A stretch of 64,000 nt of DNA from Lepus europaeus (GCF_033115175.1 NC_084838.1:44185468-44249467); one strand, 5' to 3'; positions 22,987 through 34,467 are shown, counted from the first letter of the stretch. The notes: generated from the letters alone by a model not told the origin. Translations and numbers: made by a program.

Positions 22987-23359
22987 TAGAATTATTCTAT
23001 TTTTATTTTTTTTTAATTTTTGACAGGCAGAGTGGACAGTGAGAGAGAGAGACAGAGAGAAAGGTCTTCCTTTGCCGTTGGTTCACCCTCCAGTGGCTGC
23101 CGCGGCTGGCGCACTGCGGCCGGCGCACTGCGCTGATCCGAAGGCAGGAGCCAGGTGCTTCTGTTCTCCCATGGGGTGCAGGGCCCAAGCACTTGGGCCA
23201 TCCTCCTCTGCACTCCCGGGCCATAGCAGAGAGCTGGCCTGGAAGAGGGGCAACCGGGACAGAGTCCTGTGCCCCAACCAGGAGTAGAACCCGGTGTGCT
23301 GGTGCCGCTAGGTGGAGGATTAGCCTGTTGAGCCATGGTGCCGGCCTTAGAATTATTCT
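22987..23359 (-). mobile_element. C-SINE, young GC-rich type, with target-site duplication
   Basis: Full-length on minus; tail T-run then TTTTTGACAGGCAGAGTGG, head reversed as GAGCCATGGTGCCGGCCT. TAGAATTATTCT occurs at 22,987-22,998 and 23,348-23,359. Confidence 0.95.
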
Positions 23360-23473
23360 TAAAATTTCTTATTTTTTTAAAATCATAATATATGCATTGT
23401 TTTGTCCATACTTAGTTAGCTTCTTTATTCTGAAAGGCCAATATTTTCTACTCAGCTAACAGACATCATGTTT

Positions 23474-23785
23474 GTAAAGTTTTATTTATCCATTGATTTG
23501 AAAGGCAGAATGACAGAGACAGGGAGATGAGAGATATCTTCCAATTGTTGGTTCACTCCCCCAAGTGCCCACAACTGCTAGCACTGGGCAAGGAGCTGGA
23601 ACTCCATCTGGTCTCCCAAATGGGTGACAGCAACCTAAGTTCTTGAAGTATCATATGCTGCCTGCGTTGCTTTTTCAGGAAGTTAGATTAGATATTGAGG
23701 TAGGACTAAATCCCAGGCATTCAGGTATGGGATGTGGCATTCCAAGTTGCAGATTGTAACCCTGATCCACAATGCCATCCCAGGA
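23474..23785 (-). mobile_element. old C-SINE
   Basis: TTTTATTTATCCATTGATTTG tail, GACAGAGACAGGGAGA tract, diverged body with GTCTCCCAAATGGGTG, and degraded head. No duplication recognised. Confidence 0.78.
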
Positions 23786-24230
23786 CAATCATATTATATA
23801 CTTTTTTGTGTCAGCACATTTTCCTCATCCAGTAATAATTTTATATAGTGATGAAAGTTTTTCAAGCTTTCCTAGTGAATTTCTTAACTTAAACTCTAAA
23901 TACTTAATTTTTAGTCACTTAGTCACAAAATTTTAGTCACAAAATAATATATAACATATAATGTATATGAAAGAAAAGCAAGTTAGCTAAATCAGATGTT
24001 TTCTTCTCAAAAGCATGATGCTATCTTAAATGCTGAGAAATTGGATACTTTGTAAATATTTCCAGTAGCTTTCTTCCTGTTTAATATGTTGAATTATCAT
24101 GAGTGCTTAGATTAATTCTCTTAAGATGTTTCAATTTTATTGGCTATAAAATCATTGATATCTGTAGATCTACTTAATGTAATTTCCACTGATATTTAGT
24201 TTTAGGTAACATAAATGCCCTACAGTTTAT
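23786..24230. other. unassigned AT-rich DNA
   Basis: No feature recognised. Confidence 0.5.
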
Positions 24231-24237
24231 CCATTTT

Positions 24238-25480
24238 CTTTTTTTTTTGTTTTAATTTTTTTAAACTTTTATTTAATAAATATAAATTTCCAAAGTACAA
24301 CTTTTGGATTATAGTGGCTTTTCCCCCCAATAACCGCACTCCCACCCACAACCACCCCGTCTCCTACTCCTCTCCCATCCTATTCTTCTTCAAGATTCAT
24401 TTTCAATTATCTTTATATACAGAAGATCAATTTAGTATATACTAAGTAAAGATTTCAACAGTTTGCACCACACAGAAACACAAAGTATAAAATACTGTTT
24501 GAGTACTAGTTATACCATTAATTCACATAGTACAACACATTAAGGGCAGGGATCCTACATGGGGAGTAAGTGCACAGTGACACCTGTTGTTGATTTAACA
24601 AGTGACACCCTTGTTTATGGCGTCAGTAATCACCCGAGGCTCTTGTCATGAGCTGCCAAGGCTATGGAAGCGTCTTGAGTTCACCAACTCTGATCTTATT
24701 TAAACAAGCCATAGCCAAAGTGGAAGTTCTTTCCTCCCTTCAGAGAAAGGTACCTTCTTCTTTGATGGCCCCTTCTTTCCGCCGGGATCTCACTCGCAGA
24801 GATCTTTCATTTAGGTCATATTTTTTTTTTTTGCCAGAGTGTCTTGGCTTTCCATGCCTGAAATACTCTCATGGGCTTTTTAGCCAGATCTGAATGCCTT
24901 AAGGGCTAATTCTGAGGCCAGAGTGTTGTTTAGGACATCTGCCATTTTAGGAGTCTGCTGTGTACCCTGCTTCCCATGTTGGATTGTTCTCTTTTTAATT
25001 CTATCAGTATTAGCAGACACTAGTCTTGTTTATGTGAACTTTTTGACTCTTATCATTATGATCAATTATGAACTGAAACTGATCACTTTGACTAGTGAGA
25101 TGGCATTGGTACATGCCACCTTGATGGAATTGAATTGGAATCCCCTGGTATGTTTCTAACTCCACCATTAGGGTTAAGTCCGATTGAGGAAGTGCCGAAC
25201 TGTACATCTCTTCCCTCTCTTAGTCCCACTCTTATATTTAACAGGGATCACTTTTCAGTTAAATTTAAACACCTAAGAATAACTGTTTGTTAATTAAAGA
25301 GTTCAACCAATGATATTAAGTAGAACAAAAAAAATACTAAAAGGGATAAAGTATTAAGTTGTTCCTCGACAGTCAGTACAAGGGCTGATCAAGTCATTGT
25401 TTTTCATAGTGTCCATTTCACTTCAACAGATTTCCTTTTAGGTGCTCAGTTAGTTGTTACCAATCAGGGAGAATGTAAAT
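24238..25480 (-). mobile_element. rabbit-type L1 3' end, antisense, longest contiguous copy
   Basis: Starts with a T-run, then AACTTTTATTTAATAAATA (the reversed 3' terminus). The C-rich complement of the 3'UTR polypurine tract follows (about 24,325-24,385), then the conserved 3'UTR, and it ends near TTACCAATCAGGGAGAA. It shows the distal, middle and proximal segments in their normal order, which makes it the reference for the scrambled copy at 40-42 kb. No ORF2 catalytic sequence is included. Confidence 0.88.
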
Positions 25481-25715
25481 AGTTATTGAAGGCACAAAAG
25501 TAAGTACTTTGATGGAGTTCATTTATCAGAAACTAAATTTTTCAACACCCGAAGAACAGTTTGTCTTCTCAATATTTTTAAAAAGTTTTCTTATTATTCA
25601 CCAATGTATATTAGAGGAGAAGCCTGTAGTTCAGATATTAACTAATCCATATTCTATGCCATCGAAACATTAAATTAATTCATAATAAATAGCATGGGAA
25701 TCTTATTTTAAAAAT

Positions 25716-26081
25716 AGAAGTGATAGAATTTTTTTTTTTGACAGGCAGAGTGGACAGTGAGAGACAGAGACAGAGAGAAAGGTCTTCCTTTTGCCGTTGG
25801 TTCACCCTCCAATGGCCGCCACGGTAGCGCGCTGCAGCCGGCGCACCGCGCTGATCCGATGGCAGGAGCCAGGTGCTTATCCTGGTTTCCCATGGGGTGC
25901 AGGGCCCAAGCACTTGGGCCATCCTCCACTGCACTCCCTGGCCACAGCAGAGAGCTGGCCTGGAAGAGGGGCAACCGGGACAGGATCGGTGCCCTGACCA
26001 GGACTAGAACCCGGTGTGCTGGCGCCGCTAGGCGGAGGATTAGCCTATTGAGCCGCGGCGCCGGCCAGAAGTGATAGAATT
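25716..26081 (-). mobile_element. C-SINE, young, perfect 15-bp target-site duplication
   Basis: AGAAGTGATAGAATT is identical at 25,716-25,730 and 26,067-26,081. The element between is full-length on minus, with a T-run tail and a GC-rich head (GCCGCGGCGCCGGCC) that is close to the apparent consensus. Confidence 0.97.
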
Positions 26082-26275
26082 ATTAAAACAAAGATAGTGT
26101 AGGGAAAATGAAAGATTAGAAGGAATATTAAATGCACTTATAAGGAAAAGGAAAATGTAACAGGGCAGTTTTAATAAATCAGGTAAAAGATTAGCAGAAA
26201 TACTTAATACTAAGCAAGGACCAACTTTAGCCATAGTGCTATTTATGACAAAGGAGAAAAAGGATTGATAAATGT

Positions 26276-26985
26276 TTAAGCAGGTTTAGCACAGTGGAGT
26301 CACTGCTTGAGATGACTGTGTCTCATATCAGGGTGGCTAGTTGGAGTCCTGGCTTTGTTTCCCATTTCAGCTTCCTATTTTTTTTAATTATTATTATTAT
26401 TTTTTTTATTTTTGGCAGGCAGCGTGGACAGTGAGAGAGAGACAGAGAGAAAGGTCTTCCTTTTGCCATTGGTTCACCCTCCAATGGCCGCCGCGGTAGG
26501 CACGCTGCGGCTGGCGCACCGCGCTGATCCAATAGCAGGAGCCTGGTGCTTATCCTGTTCTCCCATGGGGTGCAGGGCCCAAGGACTTGGGCCATCCTCC
26601 ACTGAACTCCCTGGCCACAGCAGAGAGCTGGCCTGGAAGAGGGGCAACCGGGACAGAATCGGTGCCCAGACCGGGACTAGAACCCGGTGTGCTGGCGCCG
26701 CAAGGCGGAGGATTAGCCTAGTGAGCCACGGCGCCGGCTTCAGCTTCCTATTTAAAAAGGCATTCTTGGAGGCGGCAGGTGATGGCTCAGGTGCTTCGGT
26801 CCTTACAATCAACATGGAAGATTTGAACAGTTTCCAGTTTCTAACTTTGTTCTGACCCAGCTCTGGATGTTGTAGATATTTTAGGGAGTGATGCAGTAGA
26901 AAGAAGATTCTTTCTTTCTTTCTCTCACCCACCCCCTCCCTCTCTCTCTTACTACTTTTTGAATAAAAATAAATAAAATTTTATA
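26276..26985 (+). mobile_element. old C-SINE split by a younger one
   Basis: Left part 26,276-26,380 (TTTAGCACAGTGGAGTCACT..GGTGGCTAGTTGGAGTCC) and right part 26,754-26,985 (AAGGCATTCTTGGAGGCGGC through a TTCTTTCTTT/CTCTCT tract and GAATAAAAATAAATAAAA tail) together make one old plus-strand C-SINE. The insertion between them is listed separately. Confidence 0.85.
26366..26753 (-). mobile_element. C-SINE inserted in an older C-SINE, 15-bp target-site duplication
   Basis: TTCAGCTTCCTATTT is identical at 26,366-26,380 and 26,739-26,753. The element is full-length on minus, young GC-rich type, with an irregular T/A tail (TTTTTTTAATTATTATTATT). Confidence 0.97.
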
Positions 26986-27063
26986 CAATGTATAAGGAAT
27001 TACATTTATTTCCACTGCCTTTTTAAAAGTGAAGATTGCCATATAGTTTATATCAAAAAATAA

Positions 27064-27358
27064 AACCTTGGTGCAAGTATTTGGCCTAGTGGTTAGACAC
27101 AAGTTAAGATGGGAGTGCTCCACATTGAATGCCTGGGTCCCCTATTTGGCTACAGGTTCTGATTCCAGCTTCCTGTTACTGTGAACCCTGCAAGACAGCA
27201 GTGAGGACTCAAGTACTTGGGTGCCTGCTGCCATGTGAAGGATATAGATTGAGTTCACTGTTCCCAAATAGAGTCCATCTGGGTATTGCAGGCATTGAGG
27301 AATGAACTAGTAGATGAGAACTCTTTCTCTTTCTGTCACACGAATAAATGAATAAAAA
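27064..27358 (+). mobile_element. old C-SINE
   Basis: Starts AACCTTGGTGCAAGTATTTG, contains GTACTTGGGTGCCTGCTGCC, and ends CACACGAATAAATGAATAAAA. Diverged. Confidence 0.8.
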
Positions 27359-27361
27359 TGT

Positions 27362-27605
27362 AAAGTTGAGGTGGTCACTTGTTGCAGTGGTTTAAAACAT
27401 CCTTATGATGCCCGTATTTCATATCAGAGTTACTGGGTTTGAATCCAAGCTCTGCCTCTGATTCAACTTTCTGCTAAAGCACACCCCTTGGAGTCAGCAG
27501 ATGATTCCTCAAGTTGCTGGGTCCTCACCACCCACAGAGGATACCTGGTTTATATTTCTGGCCTATTTGAGAAGTGAACCAATGGCTGGAAGATCTCTAA
27601 GTTTA

Positions 27606-27658
<53 letters not shown>

Positions 27659-27682
27659 ATACCTTTCAAATAAACATATGGA
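27362..27682 (+). mobile_element. old C-SINE in tandem with the preceding one
   Basis: Begins immediately after the tail of the previous copy (AGTTGAGGTGGTCACTTG), so it may have inserted at that A-tail. It has a pure CT microsatellite at about 27,608-27,652 and a CTTTCAAATAAACATATGG tail. Confidence 0.8.
27608..27652. repeat. (CT)n microsatellite within a C-SINE
   Basis: About 22 uninterrupted CT units; this is the expanded pyrimidine tract of the SINE. Confidence 0.95.
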
Positions 27683-27982
27683 AAGTCACTTAAGTATAAA
27701 AATAAAATAGAATTGAAACAATAACTAAAAATTCACTTTTTCTGTAATTCGGTAGATGACAAAATACATTTAAGAAATTGTTACTGTTATTGCTATATAA
27801 GCATTTCAAAAATAATTTTCAACATTTAAAATTAGACTGATTATTGTATTAGATAAAGAACAATCACCTCATCATACATAAAGTTAAAACATTGCTTAAC
27901 AGACATCTTTTCTGTTCAGCTTGGTTATATTGAAATGCAAGGATACTTCAGAAAGTGGAAAACTAGAGTTGAAGGACAAGTC
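27683..27982. other. unassigned DNA
   Basis: No feature recognised in 300 bp. Confidence 0.5.
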
Positions 27983-28333
27983 GGGGTCAGGTGTTTGGCA
28001 CAGTAGTTAAGGAGCTAATCAAGATGCCCACATCCCAAATTGGATTGCTTGAATAGAAGCCCAGCTACTCTGCTTCCAGCCCAGCTTCCTGATAATGTAT
28101 ACTCTGGGATCAGCAGTTGATGGCTCAAGTACTACGGTCCCTATAACCCAGGTGGGAGATGAGGATTGAGTTTTGGGCTTCTGGCTTCAGTATGACATCA
28201 AGGCCTCTCTCTCTCTCACAGGCATTTGAGGAGTGAGTCACTAGATGGACGTTCTTTCTCTGTCTGTATTTGCCTTTCTCTCTGCCCCATCTCTCTGATT
28301 TTCAAATAAAATGAAACTAATATTTTTTTTTGT
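27983..28333 (+). mobile_element. old C-SINE
   Basis: GGGGTCAGGTGTTTGGCACAG head, AGTACTACGGTCCCTATAAC body, CTCTCTGATTTTCAAATAAA tail. Diverged. Confidence 0.82.
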
Positions 28334-28439
28334 AAAAGATAAGTTGATCACAGCACAGAACTTTTGAAAACAGTGCATAGTTTGGGGATGATAGGCATTT
28401 TCCACAAGTTTTTGAAAACTCCTTTTATGCATGATTTTC

Positions 28440-28718
28440 AAAAAAAATTGTTGTTTATTTCAAAGAGTTACAGAGAAGGAGAAGCAGAGACAGAGAGAGA
28501 GAGAGAGAAAGAGAGAAAGGAGAGAGATCTTCCATCTGCTGGTTCACTCCCCAAAGGAGTCTAACAATTGGGCTGGGCCTGGTCAAAGCCAGGAGCCAGG
28601 AGCTTCTTCTTGAGCTCCCATGTTGGTACAGGGGCCCAATCACTTGGGCCATCTTCCACTGCTTTCCCAGGGGCATTAGCAGGGAGTTGGATCTGAAGTG
28701 GAATGGCTGGGATTTGAA
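28440..28718 (-). mobile_element. C-SINE, head missing
   Basis: Reversed: TTGTTTATTTCAAAGAGTTAC tail, GA-rich tract, body to GGAATGGCTGGGATTTGAA, where it stops short of the head. 5'-truncated or deleted. Confidence 0.85.
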
Positions 28719-28763
28719 AATTTTTTGCACTGAAATTGATTTATCATTCTTTTCATGTTTCTT

Positions 28764-28840
28764 CATTTCTTTGATTTATTTGAAAGGAAATAGCAACAGA
28801 GATAGTGATAGAGAGAGAGAGAGAGCGAGAGAGAGAAGTG
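28764..28840 (-). mobile_element. C-SINE 3' end only
   Basis: TTTGATTTATTTGAAAGG and a GA-rich tract on minus, cut off where a plus-strand copy begins. Confidence 0.7.
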
Positions 28841-28845
28841 ATAGA

Positions 28846-29118
28846 GGTATGGGGCTCATGTTGTGGCATAGAATCCCATAGGAGTGCCTTTTGGAGTCCT
28901 GGCCACTCTACTTCAGATACAGTTCCCTGCTGACGTGCTTGCTGTGCTTGGGCCCCTGCCACCCATGTCAGAGACGCAGAGGAAGCTCCTGGGTCCTAGC
29001 TTCAGCCTGGTCCAGCCCTTTGTGTTGTAGCCTTCTGGGGAGTTAACCAGTGGATAGAAGATCTCTTTTCTGTCTTTCCCTCTGTCACTCTGACTTTCAA
29101 ATAAAATAAATAAATATA
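28846..29118 (+). mobile_element. C-SINE, head-to-head with the preceding fragment
   Basis: GGTATGGGGCTCATGTTGTG head, GTGCTTGGGCCCCTGCCACC, then TCTGACTTTCAAATAAAATAAATAAA. The preceding minus-strand tail fragment abuts its 5' end. Confidence 0.85.
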
Positions 29119-29269
29119 GAAAAGTAGTTTCATCACAGAAAAGGAAGTAATTAACAGTAAAAAGACAATCTATAGAAGCAGAAAATATTTACTAAGCAGT
29201 TAATATAAAAATATATAGAGATTCACGAAACTCAATATCAAGCAAGAAAAAATAATTAAAAATGATCAA

Positions 29270-29625
29270 AAAAACTTGAATAGATATTTTCAAACACACA
29301 CACACACACACACACACAAGACCTATAGCTATATGGAAAAGTGCTCAACATCACTAATCATCAGGGGAATGCCAACCAAAACCAATATATTACCTCTTAC
29401 ACCCGTAGATGGCTGTTATCCAGTTTTTACATGCACACACAAACAGAAGTAGAGGCAAAGGTGTAAGCAAGTTGGATCCTTTGTATGCCGCATGTGGGAT
29501 TGCAAAAATGGTGCACAACAATGTTCCCCTACCGAAAATAATATGGATGTTCCTCAAAATGTGTAAAACAAAATCAAGAAGATCCAACAATCCTACTTCC
29601 AGGTATTAGTCCAAATTATGCCTCT
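29270..29625 (+). mobile_element. L1 ORF2 3' fragment, sense, with (CA)n insertion
   Basis: GAATAGATATTTTCAAA, then a CA microsatellite (29,296-29,318), then TGCTCAACATCACTAATCAT. This is the ORF2 C-terminal text 'NRHFSK..KCSTSLIIREMQ' familiar from L1, interrupted by the microsatellite. CCAACAATCCTACTTCCAGG (near 29,585) corresponds to the usual 'ATCCCACTCCTGGG'. Inactive. Confidence 0.7.
29296..29318. repeat. (CA)n microsatellite
   Basis: About 12 CA units at the point where ORF2 text is interrupted. Confidence 0.95.
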
Positions 29626-30743
29626 TGCCTTTCCTTTTCACATTTTAATTAACAAAACTAAGTACTAGTCTTAGAACTTATACTGGTTGCCTATGAATTT
29701 TAGAACCCATTTTCTTATCTTGCCATCTTGCCCATCCCAATGTCCCTTTCTCTTCAAAAGTCATCCTACTAACTTGCAAATGGGAAAGCTCATACTTGAG
29801 ACCATCTCCTTCTGAGTGGCCTTCCTCTGGGTGGCCACTGTAATAAGCATGCTGTTTTCTTGAATCAAAAATAAATAGAATTGACATCAAGATGTCAAGC
29901 ATCATGCATTTCTTCATGTCTCCATAGAGACTGTTTTTGAGTACTTTCTTAAAAGGTAGTACAATATGTGAGCAGCAGCTGGCTTAGAACTCAAATATTT
30001 GATAATGTCTTTAATCTATAATGACCCTTCATTTTTTTGTGTAGGTTAGACAATGTATTTTTTCAGAATTTTTAAGGCATTGTTCCATTGAATCCTAGGT
30101 TCCAATATGTTGGTGAAAGTTCTAGTTAAACCACACTTAACATGTACTTTTTACCCTTCTGCTCACTTAGGGAGTCTTCAAAAATCTCTCTTACACTCTT
30201 TCATTGTATCAAATATTTATAAATGATAGTCAAGAGTTCTTTAAAGTCCTGGACAAAAAGTGGGTTCTTTTGTCCAGTAACACTTTACTTTCAATTTTGT
30301 AAAATTATCTTATTTTGTTGATAATGTTCTCTGTTATGTTCTTTATCTATATCTATAACTCTTGAGATTTAAGGGGATTTCATCATGTCATTAATTTTCC
30401 TGGAGACTCTTAGGTTTCTACTTAAGCAGATTAGTTATTTTGGTTTTTGCTGTTTTATTCCACTTTCAGGTTTCCAAAAGACAACTGTAAAATCCTCTCC
30501 TTTTATCCCAGTTCAGAAGGTTTTCTCTTCACTCCTTCTTTGTAGATACATCATTCCTGTAGTTTTTTGTCAGTTGTAAATTGTGCATTAATGCCATAAT
30601 TTTAATAGAAACAAGAAATGTACTTTAAAATTTAAAGAAGAACTGCTGGGTTTAAATTGTTAGTTTTTTCACTTTTTTTTCCCAATTTTACAGGTGGTAT
30701 TCATTTACTGCATGGAAACTTTTATGTTAGGAAAGATTGTTTT
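29626..30743. other. unassigned DNA
   Basis: No gene found. The pyrimidine-rich stretch at 30,050-30,350 faintly resembles old LINE sequence in reverse, but not well enough to call. Confidence 0.4.
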
Positions 30744-31017
30744 GAGGCTGGAATTTGCCAATGAAGTCACTTGGAATGTCCACAACCCATGTTGGAGTGC
30801 CTGGGTTTGAGTTCTGGCTTCACTCCCAATTCTATCTTCTAATTTGCATTCTTGGAGGCAGCAGGTAGTGGCCAAAGTATGTTGATCCTTGCTACCCACC
30901 TGGGAGACCTGAATTAAGTTTCCGACTCCAAGCTTTAGCTTGTTTCAGGCATTTTGAGAGTGAACTAATGGATAGACTCTCTTTATTTCAAATAAAAAAA
31001 TAAATATTTTATGAAAG
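30744..31017 (+). mobile_element. old C-SINE
   Basis: Begins GAGGCTGGAATTTGCCAATG, body with CTTGCTACCCACCTGGGAGA, tail TTATTTCAAATAAAAAAATAAA. The CT tract is almost lost. Confidence 0.78.
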
Positions 31018-31733
31018 ATTATCTTCATACAAACTAAGTACTCTTTTTCTAGTACCTCATTACATCCTATTAAGCAAATAATTACAATAGAAAATTACAA
31101 GTCATTTCTCTTTTTGCATTGTATTTCCCTTTAATGTGTTTTTTTTCTGAAACTTACTATAAAAAATCTACAAATTTATAATGCAGTTAGATTTCAAAAC
31201 TAAATCTTTTTATCTTGACAGAAAAACTACCAAGAATAAAAATGAAATCAACAAGAGTACCCACATCTACCTATTCAAAACATATTTTCAAAACTGAAAG
31301 TCACAAATTTGATCACAAGATTAGAAAGGATCTGGTGTGATATATAGCTTATCAAAAATGACTCAGATGGTTACAAAGCTTCTAAAATAAACATGTATAA
31401 ATCTTGCTACAGCCTCAAAGTTACATTTTTCAAGGTTTATATTCATTATATACAAGAAGTCCTTGTATGTAGTACATTTTGTTGACATATTTGATACATT
31501 TTTATTTAAGCCCCCAGTGGATAATAAGTCAAATTTGAAAAAGTAATGTGAGATTCATTAAAATCAATATAATTGATTTTTAAGAATTATAAAACCATAT
31601 ATCATAATATAACTTGAGGGACGTAGAGAAGTAAATGTTTTATGAAAGAAAAATTTGAAAGATGATATTTTTATTTAAAACGAAGGCTAAGCAATACATA
31701 GAGGTAGGTGGACAAATCATCAATACTTAATGC
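31018..31733. other. unassigned AT-rich DNA
   Basis: No feature recognised. Confidence 0.5.
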
Positions 31734-32070
31734 TTTATTTTTTGTTTTTTAATCTTTGTTTAATATTTTTATCTACTTGAAAGGCAGAGCGGGAGAGAAA
31801 GAGAGTTCTGTCCACGAGTTCAGTCCCCAAATGCTTTCGACAGGTAGGGCTGAGACAGACTAAAGCCAGAAGCCCTGAATTTCATCTAGGTTTCCCACAT
31901 GTGTGGCTAGGGCTGAAGTTCTTGAGTCATCATCTGCTGTCTCCCAGAATGCATTATCAGGAAGCTAGATCAGAAGCAGAGGAGCCAGAACACAAAGGAG
32001 CGTTCTGATATCGGATGTGAGCATCCCAAGTGGCAGTTTAATCAACTGCACCACAATGCTGCTCCATTTA
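31734..32070 (-). mobile_element. old C-SINE
   Basis: Tail TTTTTTAATCTTTGTTTAAT, CTTGAAAGGCAGAGCGGG, body, and reversed head CACCACAATGCTGCTCC. Diverged. Confidence 0.82.
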
Positions 32071-32084
32071 ATGCTTGCTTTCTT

Positions 32085-32612
32085 TTTTTTCTTTTTTTTT
32101 AAACTTTTATTTAATAAATATAAATTTCCAAAGTACAACTTTTGGATTATAGCGGCTTTCCCCCCATAACCTGCCTCCCACCTGCAACCATTCCATCTCC
32201 CACTCCCTCTCAAATCCCATTCTTCATCAAGATTCATTTTCAATTATCTTTACAGAAGATCAACTTAGTGTAAAGATTTCAACAGACTTCACCCACATAG
32301 ATACACAAAGTATAAATTACTGTTTGAGTAGTAGTTTTACCGTTAATTTGCATAGTATAACACATTAAGGATAGAGATCCTACATGGGGAGTAGGTGCAC
32401 AGTAACTCCCGTTGTTGATTTAGCAGTTGACACTGTTATTTTCTTTATGATGTCAGTAATCACCTGAGGCTCTTGTCATGAGCTGCCAAGGCTATGGAAG
32501 CCTCTTGAGTTCACCAACTCTGATCTTATTTAGACAAGGCCATAGTCAAAGTGGAAGTTCTCTCCTCCCTTCAGAGAAAGGTACCTTCTTCTTTGATGGC
32601 CCGTTCTTTCTG
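32085..32612 (-). mobile_element. rabbit-type L1 3' end, antisense, 5'-truncated
   Basis: T-run then AAACTTTTATTTAATAAATA, the C-rich complement of the polypurine tract, then collinear with 24,250-24,780. Homology stops near 32,612. The next 100 bp is unassigned. Confidence 0.88.
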
Positions 32613-32718
32613 CTACTTTCCTATTTCCGTGATGAGGCCCAATATTCCTAAGGCATAACATTCATTGTGGGACAAGGAACATCTCTAACTAAGCAACCAC
32701 ACTAATATGATTCATATC

Positions 32719-33077
32719 AAAAATGAAAAGGAGGGGGGCAGCGCTGTGGCACAGTGGGTTAAAGCCCTGGCCTGAAGTGCTGGCATCCCATATGGGCGCT
32801 GGTTCTAGTCCCGGCTGCTCCACTTCTGATGCAGCTCTCTGCTGTGGCCTGGGAAAGCAGTGAAAGATGGCCCAAGTCATTGGGCCCCTGTGCCTATGTG
32901 GGAGACATGAAGGGAGCTCCTGGTTCCTGGCTTTGGATCAGTGCAGCTCCATCTGTTGTGGCCAGCTAGGGAGTGAATCAGTGGATGGAAGGCCCCTCTC
33001 TCTCTCTCTCTACCTCTCTCTATAACTCTGTCTTTCAAATAAATAAATCTTTAAAAAAATTTTTAAAAATGGAAAGG
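32719..33077 (+). mobile_element. C-SINE with target-site duplication
   Basis: Full-length (about 32,732-33,064): GGCAGCGCTGTGGCACAGTG, B-box-like GGTTCTAGTCCCGG, CTCTCT tract, AAATAAATAAATC tail. AAAAATGAAAAGG (32,719-32,731) is matched by AAAAATGGAAAGG (33,065-33,077). Confidence 0.95.
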
Positions 33078-33203
33078 GTATCTCATTTTCATTTTATTAT
33101 GTTTAAAGCATATTTTGAAATTATATTTCTCAGCAAATTAAAACAAATTCTGTAAGTGAAGTATGTTAGTAAAATTATCCTCATATAAAGAGAATGTAAG
33201 ACT

Positions 33204-33548
33204 TGGGAATGACTGGTATGTGGTACAGCTGAGTTGAGATGCCAGCCTCCCATAACAGAGTACTGATATGAATCCTGGCTACTCCACTTCAATCCAGATT
33301 CCTGTAAAAAACAACATATCAACATATTGTGGCCCAACTGCTTGATCCCTGCCACCCACATGGAAGATCCAGATGGAGTTCTTGGCTCCTGGCTTCATAC
33401 TGGCCAATCCACAACTGTTATGACCATCTGGAGAGTAAACCAAAAGATGGAATAACCTCTCTCTCTACCTCTCTTTCTTTTTCTCTTCCCCCCTCTCTCT
33501 CACTGACACTCTGCCTTTTCATAGATAAATATATAAATCTTAAATAGA
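33204..33548 (+). mobile_element. C-SINE, old
   Basis: GACTGGTATGTGGTACAGCTG head, body with GATCCCTGCCACCCACATGG, CTCTCT tract and a GATAAATATATAAATC tail. Confidence 0.85.
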
Positions 33549-33607
33549 AGAGTTTTGGAAACTCAATTAATTGACAATTAACATACGTAATTATCATCAA
33601 AATCCAA

Positions 33608-33832
33608 ATTCCCACAAAGGCCAGTGCTAAAATGGGCTGGAGACAAATCTCTCACACAGATGGCAAGAACCCAACATCTTGAGCCATAATTGCTGCTCAT
33701 TCAAAATGTGGGTTAGCATGAAGCTGGAGTCAGGGGCTGGAGCCAGGAAGCAAACCTAGGAATCCTGATGTGAGATGCCAGGTCCTAACCAGTATCAACT
33801 GCTAGACTAAATACCCACCCTCTTGAACTTTT
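33608..33832 (-). mobile_element. old C-SINE, 3' end missing
   Basis: Starts within the body (CCCACAAAGGCCAGTGC) and runs to a reversed head (CTGCTAGACTAAATACCCACC). The GA-rich 3' part is not seen. Confidence 0.6.
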
Positions 33833-34167
33833 TGAAGACCACTTGTATAAGGAAAATTCTTTCCACAAAAGTTGTTTCATTAAAACATGAAAAAAAGTTA
33901 CTTTTACATTTCTTTTGTTTCAGGGAGGCAACATTAATAGTGGCTTAGAGTGTTGTAATAACAACTATACCTCTTGTTGTCTTTAGTGACTGCAGAATTA
34001 TCTCTATCTGAGGGAAAGATGAATAAAAGAGTATATTTCAAATCTGTTTGTAGGCTAGCTGGGTAATCAATCAGTGGTGACTATTTTGTGTCATTAAGAA
34101 ACTGCTTTTCCTAATATACTTCCATTTTGCAGATCTACTAATTCTTAGAAAATTAGAGATCTTTTTA
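33833..34167. other. unassigned DNA
   Basis: No feature recognised. Confidence 0.5.
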
Positions 34168-34467
34168 TTTTAATTTAATTTATTATTTGCATTTTATTTG
34201 AAAAGCCATGTAACAGAATTCTGCTGCTTCATTCCCACAATGCCTGCAACACCCAGGTCTGAGCCAGGAAAAAGCAGGAGCTCAGAGCTCAATTTGGGTC
34301 CCCCACATGGGTGGCAGAGACTGTAGAATTGATTCATCATCTGCAATATCAGGAAGCTAGATTGGAGGCAGAGTATTTGAGTGTTGAGATCATTAGCACT
34401 CTTGTATGGGAAGAGGGTGTCCCAAGTGGTGACTCAAATATTACATCAGACACCTACCCTAGGATCC
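34168..34467 (-). mobile_element. old C-SINE
   Basis: TTTATTATTTGCATTTTATTTG tail region, TCATTCCCACAATGCC, GTCCCCCACATGGGTGGC, and reversed end CAGACACCTACCCTAGG. The GA tract is lost. Confidence 0.65.

Noticed and set aside
26474-26932. 152-codon minus-strand and 147-codon plus-strand open frames
   Set aside because: Both are readings of the nested C-SINEs; similar peptides (for example 'SSLLWPGSAVEDGPSAWA') recur at each C-SINE in the window.
27600-27655. Direct repeat array, considered as CRISPR-like or satellite
   Set aside because: Pure dinucleotide CT repeat without spacers in a SINE tail; vertebrate DNA.
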